Notes under the pieces: generated by a model
Told to the model about the DNA's origin: nothing
Databases searched by the model: none
The model's input: only the letters and a program-made list of their open reading frames with translations
Assembly: GCF_032681285.1 (NCBI RefSeq)
Contig: NZ_CP136336.1
Location: 2,777,001-2,841,000, forward strand
Direction: 5' to 3'
Length of the DNA: 64,000 nucleotides
Source: Piscinibacter gummiphilus
GTDB lineage: Bacteria; Pseudomonadota; Gammaproteobacteria; Burkholderiales; Burkholderiaceae_C
Shown here: one piece after another, positions 8,755 through 16,672 of the stretch
Numbering within the stretch: position 1 is the first letter of the stretch
Layout of the letters: each line of letters opens with the position of its first letter
Translations under genes and position numbers: made by a program

Positions 8755-9207
8755 TCAGCAGCACTTAGGACTTTGAACGACTCTCGCGTTTTCCGCCGGG
8801 ACGGCCAGGTCCTCGAGGATGGTGCAGTCGACCGCTGGGCCGCCAGCACATGCGGCCTCGCAGCTGCATACGAATGCGCTCAGGCTCGCTTCCAGCGCCC
8901 TGAGTTCATCCAGCTTGCGACGCACCTGTTCCAAATGCGTGGCAGCGATGTCACGAACCTCCACGCACGGCCTCTCGGGTTGGTCGACCAGGCAAACGAG
9001 GTCACGCACCTGGTCAATGGAGAAGCCGAAGTCTCGGCACCGTCTGATGAAGACGAGGCGCGTGACTGTCGCCTCGTCGTAGCTTCGCTGTCCGGCGTCC
9101 GTCCGCTTCGCCGGGGGCAGCAAGCCGATTTCCTCGTAGTACCGAACGGTCGGTACCGTTGCGCCCGTACGCCGCGCGACCAAGCCGATGGATAGATTTG
9201 CGCTCAT
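8755..9207 (-). CDS. MerR-family metal-sensing regulator
   Basis: The 150-residue protein begins MSANLSIGLVARRTGATVPT and has the MerR winged-helix pattern with VRYYEEIGLLPP, a dimerising coiled coil, and a C-terminal cysteine-rich loop (CSCEAACAGGPAVDC) that would bind a soft or divalent metal. An in-frame GTG six bases upstream is an alternative start. It sits inside the operon it probably controls, whose promoter lies at 9888-9918 with a MerR-type 19-base spacer. The metal is not determinable; the pattern is closer to Cd/Pb/Zn sensors than to MerR itself. Confidence 0.85.
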   Translation of the reverse strand: MSANLSIGLVARRTGATVPTVRYYEEIGLLPPAKRTDAGQRSYDEATVTRLVFIRRCRDFGFSIDQVRDLVCLVDQPERPCVEVRDIAATHLEQVRRKLDELRALEASLSAFVCSCEAACAGGPAVDCTILEDLAVPAENARVVQSPKCC

Positions 9208-9222
9208 GACCACATGTTAGGG

Positions 9223-9582
9223 TCAGCCACAGGCGCCTGGTGCGCAACCGCAGCGCCTTGACGGCACTGCCCGCGGTAAGAATTGGTCGAACAGCCAGCG
9301 GGCGTCCCGTTCCAGCCCTTCAGGCGCCCGGATGGTCAGCGCGACGGTGGCTGGCCCACCTTCGAGGTTGAACTCGAGGAAGCTGCAGCAGTCCTGTTCC
9401 CCGGCAACGATGCGTTCCAGTTGTGCCTTGGCGTCATGCTGGTACGTCAGGCGAAGGGCACGCTCGCTCAGGTGGTGCGAGATCAGGTGTTGCTCGGTGA
9501 CCTGTCGAATCCACGCCAGGCGCTCCGACAGCGCAGCCGTTGGCAAGGTGCATGCGAGGGGTGCGTCAGGCGCTGCGCGCAT
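9223..9582 (-). CDS. Small cysteine-containing protein of a MerR-linked cassette
   Basis: The 119-residue protein starts MRAAPDAPLACTLPTAALSE at 9582, with AAGGAG six bases upstream, and overlaps the preceding membrane gene by 17 bases. Notable features are a conserved-looking GEQDCCSFLEF segment near residue 57 and a C-terminal CGCAPGACG. No membrane segment or signal peptide is seen, so it is probably cytoplasmic. The paired cysteines suggest metal or thiol chemistry, such as receiving a metal from the MerT-like neighbour, but this is inference. I recognise the arrangement rather than an assigned function. Confidence 0.7.
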   Translation of the reverse strand: MRAAPDAPLACTLPTAALSERLAWIRQVTEQHLISHHLSERALRLTYQHDAKAQLERIVAGEQDCCSFLEFNLEGGPATVALTIRAPEGLERDARWLFDQFLPRAVPSRRCGCAPGACG

Positions 9583-9847
9583 TGCAAGCTCCTTCACAGC
9601 TGGAGGTATTGGCGGTTTGGCGTTGGCTTCGGCGCTTCCACCAAATGAACCCGCCGCCCACAGCAGCCAGGCCAAGCAAGATGGCTCCTGGCACCGCGAA
9701 TTCATCGGCGCACGCCAGCAACGCAGAACCCGCGGCCGCGAGGGTGCCGGTGCCCACGGTTAGCGCTGCGGCCCCACCAAGAAGTGGGACTGCGCAGCAG
9801 GCGGCACAGGCCGCGCCAACGCCCAAAACTGCTTTCCAAGGTCTCAT
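9566..9847 (-). CDS. MerT-like small membrane protein with CxxCC motif
   Basis: The 93-residue protein has two to three hydrophobic segments. The first ends in GAACAACCAVPLLGG; a cysteine pair next to a proline in the first helix is the feature used by MerT-type mercuric transporters. The C-terminus carries a further SSCEGAC. The start at 9847 has GGAGA seven bases upstream. It is the first gene of the four-gene MerR cassette. It may move a soft metal or a thiol-bound compound across the inner membrane; overall similarity to true MerT is limited to topology and the cysteine motif. Confidence 0.7.
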   Translation of the reverse strand: MRPWKAVLGVGAACAACCAVPLLGGAAALTVGTGTLAAAGSALLACADEFAVPGAILLGLAAVGGGFIWWKRRSQRQTANTSSCEGACNARSA

Positions 9848-9887
9848 CGCCAAGTCTCCGATGCTTGGGCACAACGCCCACACCAAG

Positions 9888-9918
9888 ACGGTAGGACCTC
9901 AAGTGGCTTGAGGGTCAA
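9888..9918 (-). promoter_or_regulatory. MerR-type promoter/operator of the cysteine-rich cassette
   Basis: On the minus strand TTGACC (9913-9918) and TACCGT (9888-9893) are 19 bases apart. The spacer with its edge holds a perfect dyad, CCTCAAG-CCA-CTTGAGG. The half-site differs from the CTGTAC type at 7267-7297, so the local MerR protein probably does not control the ATPase/CDF operon. Confidence 0.8.
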
Positions 9919-9941
9919 GCGCTCGACCGAAAATCGCTTCC

Positions 9942-10277
9942 ATGGACCTGCTCAAGACCTTCCTTCTGTTCGTGGCTACGGCTGTCGCGGAAATCGTGGG
10001 GTGCTACCTGCCTTACCTGTGGCTCAAACAAGGCAAACCGGTGTGGCTGCTTGTTCCGGCTGCAGGAAGCCTGGCGCTGTTTGCCTGGCTACTGTCGTTG
10101 CACCCGACCGCCACCGGGCGTGTCTATGCTGCCTACGGAGGCGTCTATATAGGCGTTGCGGTTCTATGGCTCATGGTGGTCGACAAGGTTCGACCGACAA
10201 CCACGGATTGGCTGGGCGTTGCCGTCAGCCTCGCTGGCATGGCCATCATCATGTTTGGCCAGCGGCCGGCCGAATAA
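9942..10277 (+). CDS. YnfA-family small membrane protein
   Basis: The 111-residue protein has four predicted membrane segments and matches the YnfA (UPF0060) pattern: [25 protein letters not shown] and a final segment ending MFGQRP. YnfA proteins are SMR-like putative drug or cation transporters. It is divergent from the MerR cassette; only 23 bases separate its start from the -35 element of that promoter. Linkage to metal or organomercurial cassettes is common, but its role here is not shown. Confidence 0.88.
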   Translation: MDLLKTFLLFVATAVAEIVGCYLPYLWLKQGKPVWLLVPAAGSLALFAWLLSLHPTATGRVYAAYGGVYIGVAVLWLMVVDKVRPTTTDWLGVAVSLAGMAIIMFGQRPAE

Positions 10278-10371
10278 CCAAAAGCTCATGTGCACAGGCG
10301 AACCCCACTTCAAACTTCCAGCACTCGTCTGAACCTCATCATCCATCGCCGCTCTACCAGCGGCGGACTCG

Positions 10372-11565
10372 TCAGCCCGCCGGCGGCGACATAGAGGCTT
10401 CCGGCTCCCAGTTGACTCGGTGACCGGCGTTTGTTGCGTCATGTCGCGCGTCATCTTCCGAATGCACGTAGATGCTCGTTGTGGCCAGGTTGGCGTGCCC
10501 GAGGTTGTCGCGCACCGCCTTCAAGTCGACCGAGTCGCTCTGGTGGCTGCCAGCCGTGTGGCGCAGCCAGTGCGTGGAGGCGCGCTCGATGTGCGCGGCG
10601 GCGGCTTCATGCTCCGGTCCGCGAACCCGCAGGCGGGTGGCGGTCTGGCGTACAACGTCCTTGACGATCTCGTGCACGGCGCTGCGTGCCAATGCCTTTG
10701 GCTCGCCGATAAGGGAGCGCAACAACGGAGAGTCGTCGCCGGCCGTCGGTAGATCTGAGAGCCCGCAGCTGCGGCGGTAGCGAATCAGTTCAGCCATCAG
10801 TTCGTCGGTGGCAGGCACCAGCCGCGTCTTGCCGCCTTTTCCGGTCACCTCGAGCCACCAGCGTTGCCGGCCATCGGGGCTGCGCCGGCTGAAGAAGCCA
10901 ATCATCGTGGTGAGGCAGGCCTCGGAGACCCGCAGCCCACCGATGTACAGAAGCGAGAACAGCCAGCGCGTGCGGGCGGCACGCGCGGCGTCGCGCTCTG
11001 AATCGGTGGGCATGCCACTGATGGTGGTCTTGACCTCATGCCAGTGCTCGTGCGGCAGGAAGCGGCTCATGCGGGCGGCGCGGGGCGCAGCCTTGCGACG
11101 GCTGAGTGCCAAAGGGTTACCAGCGAGATAGCCGGCCTCGACGAGCCAGTTGAAAAGGCCGTTGAGGATCGAAAGCGCTTGGCGCTGCGATCCTGGGCTC
11201 AGCGGCCCGGCGAACGGCCGCCACAAGGGCGATGACCTCGGCTGGCGAGCTCCGGCAGCCATCACCCAACGCTCAGCCGGCTGGGGGTTGGCCAGAAAGC
11301 GCTGGTACACGAGCAGATCTTCGTGACTGAGATCTGACAGCGCCCGCCCGTGCTGGACCACGCACCAAAGCAACAAGCGTTCGGACTCTTTGCGGTAGTT
11401 CGCCAGCGTTGCCGGTGAGTCGGCGAAACGCGCCAGCCAACTTAGGACCGCCGAGCGATCGTCGGCCGCAGCGATTTGGCTTCTACCTCGTGCGCGATTG
11501 GCGCCGCTGGCCCCCGAGAGGGTGCAAGGTACTTGGAGACTGTCCAAGGTGACGAGGTCAGACAC
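10372..11565 (-). CDS. Tyrosine recombinase (TnpS-like)
   Basis: The 397-residue integrase-family protein has a SAM-like N-terminal domain (about residues 40-170) and a catalytic domain with the full set of residues: Arg in GGLRVSE, Lys in GKGGK, HWLRHTAGS, GHAN and the nucleophile in SIYVHSEDD. It is divergent from a KfrA-like coiled-coil gene, with palindromes between them. This layout is that of tnpS/tnpT in Tn4651-type transposons, where they resolve cointegrates. No Tn3-type transposase is in the window, so this may be a remnant or an independent module. It shares the unusual segment WRPF-x-G-x-LS with two other recombinase-like proteins in the window. Confidence 0.88.
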   Translation of the reverse strand: MSDLVTLDSLQVPCTLSGASGANRARGRSQIAAADDRSAVLSWLARFADSPATLANYRKESERLLLWCVVQHGRALSDLSHEDLLVYQRFLANPQPAERWVMAAGARQPRSSPLWRPFAGPLSPGSQRQALSILNGLFNWLVEAGYLAGNPLALSRRKAAPRAARMSRFLPHEHWHEVKTTISGMPTDSERDAARAARTRWLFSLLYIGGLRVSEACLTTMIGFFSRRSPDGRQRWWLEVTGKGGKTRLVPATDELMAELIRYRRSCGLSDLPTAGDDSPLLRSLIGEPKALARSAVHEIVKDVVRQTATRLRVRGPEHEAAAAHIERASTHWLRHTAGSHQSDSVDLKAVRDNLGHANLATTSIYVHSEDDARHDATNAGHRVNWEPEASMSPPAG

Positions 11566-11596
11566 GAGCGGCGTTTGGAAGCGGCGGCGTAGACAT

Positions 11597-11670
11597 TATG
11601 GACATTAGAGTACTTATGTCCATAGATTCGCCGGAAGTGTTAGATAGTCAACGTAATACGTCGTACTATC
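11597..11670. promoter_or_regulatory. Palindromes between recombinase and KfrA-like gene (operator or recombination core)
   Basis: TATGGACAT (11597-11605) and ATGTCCATA (11616-11624) form a perfect nine-base inverted repeat with a ten-base spacer. A second dyad, GATAGT (11643-11648) / ACTATC (11665-11670), flanks ACGTAATACGT. Both lie in the 110-base gap between divergent genes, where a recombinase core site and the binding site of a KfrA-like protein are expected. Confidence 0.65.
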
Positions 11671-11675
11671 AACCA

Positions 11676-12695
11676 ATGAGCACCGAGAACGAGATCCTGG
11701 CCGAAGTCGAGTCGCTGAAGGCGCGTTTCAGCGAAACGAAATCGCTCTACCGCGAGGTCTGTGCGCTGCTGTTCTTCCGGTACGGCATCACGCCCACGAC
11801 CAATAAGCTCTACCAGTACGTGCGCAAGGGCACGATGAGCACCCCGGCGGAAGCGCTGAGCAAGTTCTGGGATGAGCTTCGCCGCAAGGCGCGAGTGGAG
11901 ATCGACCATCCCGATCTGCCCGAGGAGCTCAAGGCGACGGCCGCCGAGGCGATCGCCGGCATCTGGCACCACGCCATCGCGACCGCCCGAGGCGAACTGG
12001 AAGTCCTTCGGATCGAAGCTCGCGCGGAACTGGACGAGGCGAAGCGAGAACTTCAGGAGGCCAACGCGGCGGTCGAAGAGGAGCGGGCACGAAACGAGGA
12101 ACTTGCATCTTCCATGCGTACCGCCAACGAGACGGCGCAATCGGCACGCACCGAGCTTGAGGCCGAGCGCCGTGCACACACGGGAACCGCGGCACGGCTG
12201 CAGGAGGTCCAAGCCCAGCTCGGCCAAGCCCGTGAGCAGCAGCAGCGCCTTCAGGACGGCTTCAGCGCGGAGTTGGCTAAGGTGCGCGACGCTGTGACCC
12301 AGGCCGACCAGAGGGCTGCGGCGGCCGAGCGCCGCGCTCTGATGGAAGTGGAACAGGAGCGACAGGCGCGTGCCAAAGCCGACAAGCTAGCAGAGGCATT
12401 GCGCGGCCAAGTGGCGATGCTGGAAGCACAGGAGCGCCGCGAGGGTCTGGCACACGCTGAGGCCGTGGCCCGCCTCCAAGCGCAGGTCGACTCGCTCAGT
12501 TCAGCGGCCCAGCACCAGGGCGCGACGAACGAATCGTTGGAAATCCAAGTCGCGCAGTTGCGTGACCAGCTCCAGGCGAGCCAGCAGGAGACAACCCGGT
12601 ACCGAGCCGAAGCCGAGACCGTTCAGGCGCTACTGAACCGGCTTACGCCAAGTTCGGCCCCCAAGGCGCCACGTCAGAAGCGGACGACGCCGTAG
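11676..12695 (+). CDS. KfrA-like coiled-coil DNA-binding protein (TnpT-like)
   Basis: The 339-residue protein has an N-terminal KfrA-type DNA-binding domain (about residues 1-95; GITPTTNKLYQYVRKGTMST) followed by a long Glu/Arg/Ala-rich coiled coil to near the C-terminus. KfrA proteins bind palindromes in their own promoter; TnpT, the accessory factor of TnpS recombinase, has the same build. I chose the ATG at 11676 (MSTENEILAE), because the longer frame would start inside the palindrome. Divergent pairing with a tyrosine recombinase supports a role in site-specific recombination or segregation. Confidence 0.82.
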   Translation: MSTENEILAEVESLKARFSETKSLYREVCALLFFRYGITPTTNKLYQYVRKGTMSTPAEALSKFWDELRRKARVEIDHPDLPEELKATAAEAIAGIWHHAIATARGELEVLRIEARAELDEAKRELQEANAAVEEERARNEELASSMRTANETAQSARTELEAERRAHTGTAARLQEVQAQLGQAREQQQRLQDGFSAELAKVRDAVTQADQRAAAAERRALMEVEQERQARAKADKLAEALRGQVAMLEAQERREGLAHAEAVARLQAQVDSLSSAAQHQGATNESLEIQVAQLRDQLQASQQETTRYRAEAETVQALLNRLTPSSAPKAPRQKRTTP

Positions 12696-12818
12696 TAAAG
12701 GCTGCGGGTAGTACCGACCGAGTTCGACAGGCAGATCTGGCTGACCGCTGTCCGAAGCAAGCCTGCCGCCGTCACGCCTATCGATTCAGCACGTCGAAGC
12801 CGGACTCGCGCTGCTGGA

Positions 12819-13658
12819 TCAGCTTCCGACCTCACCCTCTGGCTTCTTGGACTTCGTGGACGTGCGCTTGCGCGCCGAGGTGGTCTTGGCCGCGGTACCG
12901 GCGCCGGGTTCCTTCGGCCCTCCCTGTTGCTTCAAGAGGACCTCTGTCGACAAAATGAGTTGGCGCCCGTAGGTTCTGGCAGCGTCCCAGACCGCATCTT
13001 GACGGACGGCCAATAGCATGTAGGCAGCGTGACCTGCCGCGACGATCAACACCACGATGATGCGTTTGCCTTCTGCGGATCGCAGATCCCAGGCCGAGTA
13101 CCAAAGCATCGCGGTGCAGATGACCACCACGCCGAGGTTCAACAGAAGTGCCAGCCATTTGACGCCGAGCAGATTGCGGCGGAAGCCGTAGGTCACGTTC
13201 TCGCCGAACAGCAGCGCAAATTTCTTCGTGTCGCGGGTTTGCTCACGTAGCCAGACGCCGCATTGGTCATAGAACGAATCAGCTGCACCAACGTCCGCTT
13301 GCTCCGCTTCAAGGCCGGGAACGGGCTTGCCAAGTTTGGCGGCCAAAAAAGTCCGATAACGTTCCTTGGACCCTTGGTCGATCGTCGGGTCGCTGTACCG
13401 GAACATGGTGACTGAAGGCATGCCACCTTTCGAGGCGTACAACTTGCGCTCCACAGCCCGTCCTCGTTCTCTTGCGAAGTCCGCGATGGCGAAGAGAAGG
13501 ACCACCAACGCCAAAGTTGCAACCGTGTTGGACAGCTCGAGTGACTTCCAGGAAATCAGCATTGCGATGGCGGCCAGGGCGGGCGAGGCGGCAATGCTGG
13601 CGGGAAAAAGCCTGGCGCGCATTGAGTAGGCGTCGAAGACCTTGAGCATGCTGATCAT
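12819..13658 (-). CDS. Predicted four-helix membrane protein linked to MBL hydrolase
   Basis: The 279-residue protein has two pairs of hydrophobic segments (about residues 17-62 and 165-225) separated by a soluble region with FRYSDPTIDQGSKERYRTFL and DTKKFALLFGENVTYGFRRN. The tail is Lys/Ser/Thr-rich. Its start overlaps the MBL gene stop by four bases (ATGA), so the pair is one operon. Four-helix membrane proteins with such hairpins (S-4TM and SLATT types) are proposed pore-forming effectors of bacterial conflict systems. I infer that role from architecture only; no confident family match is made. Confidence 0.7.
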   Translation of the reverse strand: MISMLKVFDAYSMRARLFPASIAASPALAAIAMLISWKSLELSNTVATLALVVLLFAIADFARERGRAVERKLYASKGGMPSVTMFRYSDPTIDQGSKERYRTFLAAKLGKPVPGLEAEQADVGAADSFYDQCGVWLREQTRDTKKFALLFGENVTYGFRRNLLGVKWLALLLNLGVVVICTAMLWYSAWDLRSAEGKRIIVVLIVAAGHAAYMLLAVRQDAVWDAARTYGRQLILSTEVLLKQQGGPKEPGAGTAAKTTSARKRTSTKSKKPEGEVGS

Positions 13659-14725
13659 GGCGCTTCGACCTTCACCGCGAACTCTTCCGGCACCGCTGGC
13701 CTCATCTGGTCGTGTCCCTTGCCCTTGTAGTGAGAGATCCAGCCGTTCTTGTTGGTGTACACCTTGTAGCCCCGACGAATAAAGGCGTTTTTCACTTGTC
13801 CGCGCGGATAGTCGTGTTTGCCAGCTCCGATGGAACAGAAGGAGACGCCAACGACGGTGCCTTCAGCCTTGCGGGGTCCGAGCCATCGATCGAGCACCTC
13901 GGGGGTGACGTTGTGTCGGCTCCCGTGATGGGGCATCTGCACAAAGCGCGGACGATTCAGGCCGAGTTCGGCTGCGTAGTCCGCCGCTTCTTCCAGACCC
14001 TGCGGGCCGACATCAGCGGTTAGCAGCACGTGATCGTCTGGCGCAAGCTCAGCGTATTGCACGACGCAGCTTTCATTTGACGCCGACGTCGGTGGCTGCG
14101 GGTTACTGGAAAGTGTCTCGACGCTCCAGTTCTCTTCCAACCATTTCTTGGCGGCCTCGACGAGCGCTTTGAAAATGCCTGAACGCTGTATGCCGGCATC
14201 CTCAGTCCGGTACGAGGTGGGTGTTTTCTCGAAATCTGGAATCAGTTCTACGTAGCGCTTGCGCGACGGCGCAAGGACCCTGAACTTGCCGATCTGAGCT
14301 CCCTGGAAAACCTCGTGGATCTGCGCTCCCTTCTTGAGTGCGATTTCTTCCAACTCGACAAGGTAGGGATGCCGCTCCTTAATGTCCGCAATCAATCCCT
14401 CCAGGGTGAAGTTCCCATGGAAGTGGTGGAGGACCTCGTGCGCGTACAGCCAAGGACGGTTCATCCACAGGTGGTTGACCCTAAAGTGTTCCAGCACGCC
14501 CACCAGCCCGCAGGCGTGGTCGTTGTCTGCATGCGAAAGCACCATGTGGTCGATGAAGTAGCCCGGATAGTGCTTCTCGATGTGCTCGATGATGGTGTCG
14601 GCTGTGTCAATTCGGCCGCCGTCGACGACATGAAGCGTATTTCGAGTGGTTTCATCGCCATACCGGACGACGATGGCGTCGCCATAACTCTCCCCGACCG
14701 GCAGGAAGTCGACTTCGTAAGACAT
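13655..14725 (-). CDS. ComEC-like MBL-fold hydrolase
   Basis: The 356-residue protein is a metallo-beta-lactamase-fold enzyme of the ComEC/Rec2 C-terminal type. It shows VVDGGR near residue 33, the zinc motif SHADNDHACG (about 65), LLTADVG and the later MPHHGSRHN. There is no membrane or competence domain, so this is a stand-alone soluble hydrolase. I chose MSYEVDFLPVGESYGD at 14725. It may act on nucleic acid or a nucleotide. Its tight coupling to a downstream four-helix membrane protein suggests a sensor or enzyme plus effector unit. The substrate is unknown. Confidence 0.82.
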   Translation of the reverse strand: MSYEVDFLPVGESYGDAIVVRYGDETTRNTLHVVDGGRIDTADTIIEHIEKHYPGYFIDHMVLSHADNDHACGLVGVLEHFRVNHLWMNRPWLYAHEVLHHFHGNFTLEGLIADIKERHPYLVELEEIALKKGAQIHEVFQGAQIGKFRVLAPSRKRYVELIPDFEKTPTSYRTEDAGIQRSGIFKALVEAAKKWLEENWSVETLSSNPQPPTSASNESCVVQYAELAPDDHVLLTADVGPQGLEEAADYAAELGLNRPRFVQMPHHGSRHNVTPEVLDRWLGPRKAEGTVVGVSFCSIGAGKHDYPRGQVKNAFIRRGYKVYTNKNGWISHYKGKGHDQMRPAVPEEFAVKVEAP

Positions 14726-14956
14726 GTGCGCTCCCAGATGAACGCTCACGGCCTCGAGGGCTGAGAGCGGCGGCACCAAATGTTTGTGGTGGAATGTGCC
14801 GCGTAGGTAATAAGTCAGGAGCTTATGGCGCAGATGCGGTTCGCAACGTCGGAGCCTTCTCAAACTTCGGGCATCTACTACCCCTCGCTCAAGGGAAGGC
14901 CTCGGTGCCACCGGGCATCCGAGTACACTTGTTGCACCGGTCACACAGGAGAAAGC

Positions 14957-15112
14957 ATGAAGCCAACCTCACGCATTCCCGCGGTCCGCGAAGCAGCAAA
15001 GGCGGCCACTGGCCACTTGCAGTACTACCAAACCATGATGCAGCAAGCGAAGACGTCCAGTCAGCCGCTGCCGCGTCAGCCGGCGCCGCCGGCGAACGGC
15101 AACAAGAAGTAG
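14957..15112 (+). CDS. Small protein of 51 residues
   Basis: An ATG at 14957 (MKPTSRIPAVREAAKAATGH) has AGGAGA just upstream and the gene is followed within 20 bases by a strong terminator, so a short independent transcript is likely. The N-terminal two thirds could form an amphipathic helix with QYYQTMMQQA; the end is proline-rich and finishes NGNKK. There are no cysteines or membrane segments. I do not recognise it. A longer in-frame start at 14825 is less likely because it lacks a ribosome site. Confidence 0.6.
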   Translation: MKPTSRIPAVREAAKAATGHLQYYQTMMQQAKTSSQPLPRQPAPPANGNKK

Positions 15113-15128
15113 GACCAAGCACAAGAAC

Positions 15129-15158
15129 GAGCCACCCCCGAGGGTGGCTCTTTTTTTT
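15129..15158 (+). terminator. Rho-independent terminator
   Basis: GAGCCACCC (15129-15137) and GGGTGGCTC (15142-15150) form a perfect nine-base stem with a CCGA loop, followed by eight T residues. It ends the small gene at 14957-15112. Confidence 0.9.
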
Positions 15159-15197
15159 GGAGGGGCAATGCTCTAGACGAAGCCTGATTCCGCGCGA

Positions 15198-16576
15198 GTG
15201 GTGCCAGAAGAGGGCCGAAACTCTACCGGGGGGCGAACGCCGTTCAGACAGGACTTCGGACGGCTGCTGCACTCACCCTGCTTTCGTCGCCTTCAAGGAA
15301 AGACTCAGCTCTTCCCAACCCACGAGTCGGACTTTTTCCGCAACCGACTCACCCACTCGTTGGAGGTGGCGCAGGTGGCCAAGGCCATCGCATTGCACAT
15401 CAACGCGACGGTCGCTGAGTTTGAAGACGATCCCATTGACACCGACTTGGTCGAAATGGCGGCCCTCGCCCACGACCTCGGCCACCCCCGTTCGGGCACA
15501 ACGGTGAGGAGGCCCTGGACGATTGCATGAAGCCTTGCGGAGGTTTCGAAGGGAACGCACAGACACTTCGGCTGCTGGCGCGAATCGAGAAGAAGACCTT
15601 CCGCGGGAGCGATCCTCACGACAGTCAGGGCACGTATTGCGGCATCGGTCAGGATGGCACCGACTACCGCGCTGGGCTGAACCTGACGTTCAGAAGCCTG
15701 GCCGCGGTCCTGAAGTACGACAGGCCGATTCCGTCATGGCGACAGACGGGCGACAAGCTGGCGAAGGGCTACTACCAGTCTGAAGCGCCGCTGGTCGACG
15801 AAATCAAGCGAATGGTCGGCGCGCCGCCCGCAGAGGTGCCGTTCAAGACCATCGAGTGCCAGATCATGGACTTGGCCGACGACATCGCCTATTCGACGTA
15901 CGACCTCGAGGACGCCATGAAAGGCGGCTTCACACACCCGCTGGCGGTGAGAGCCAGTCTGTCGAGCAACCCGGAACTCGTGGGGCGCGTCTATGCCAAG
16001 GTGGTCGACGCCGTTCCGGACACCACGGAGGCCGAGGTGTTCGCCACGCTTCAGCATCTCTTCGATCTGAGCGGAAACGGTGACGGAACACCATCCGGCG
16101 ATCCCGCGGCCGACGCGCTCTACGCGTATCACCAGTCCACGTTGCTGGCGTCACAAGGCAAGCTGCGCGTCGGATTCACATCGCATCTGGTGGGAGACTT
16201 CATCAACGGCATTCGCGTTCGACCACGCGCTGGCCGCGCCAGGAAGTTCTCAGCGGTGGAGCTCGAGCGGGGGATCTTGTTGCAGATCGAATCCTTGAAG
16301 CACCTCAACTACCAGACGATGATCATGTCGCCGCGCTTGAAGGTGGTGGAGAACCGCGGCTACGACCTGGTGTGCGAGATCTTCAACAGCCTCAGCAAGC
16401 CGGATGGGCATCACCTCCTTCCGGAGGACTACCGGCTCATGTACCACCGAGCCGCCAACGACGCGGATCGGCAGCGGTTGTTGTGCGACTTCATCGCGGG
16501 CATGACCGATCGATACGCCGCCGAGTTTCACAGCCGAATCTCCGGCACCGGAGCCTCGATCTTCAAACCGCTTTGA
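15198..16576 (+). pseudogene. dGTP triphosphohydrolase-like HD protein, split by a one-base frameshift
   Basis: The two halves together form a Dgt-family protein of about 459 residues. The first half has [20 protein letters not shown] and the HD motifs LTHSLEVAQ and AHDLGHP; the second continues GGFEGNAQTLRLL through DLADDIAYSTYDLED. The frame breaks in a run of five C residues at 15485-15489. Six would restore [20 protein letters not shown], exactly the family sequence. Dgt enzymes cut dGTP to deoxyguanosine and triphosphate, and relatives starve phages of dNTPs. The break is a real mutation, phase variation in the C tract, or a sequencing error. The start is a GTG, as an in-frame stop lies at 15174. 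Confidence 0.85.
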
Positions 16577-16614
16577 GTGGCGCCGCACCGGAGCCACTGG
16601 CGAACGAAGTTAGG

Positions 16615-16662
16615 CTATCGATAGGTATTTCCTAATTGACGCCATCGTCAGCTTTGACGATG
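16615..16662. promoter_or_regulatory. Palindromes upstream of the adenine methylase gene
   Basis: CTATCGATAG (16615-16624) is a perfect ten-base palindrome, and CATCGTCA (16643-16650) / TGACGATG (16655-16662) is a perfect eight-base stem ten bases before the methylase ATG. TTAGG (16610-16614) and CCTAA (16631-16635) flank the first. They could be operators or a translation-limiting hairpin. Confidence 0.5.
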
Positions 16663-16672
16663 CTGCCGGCGC

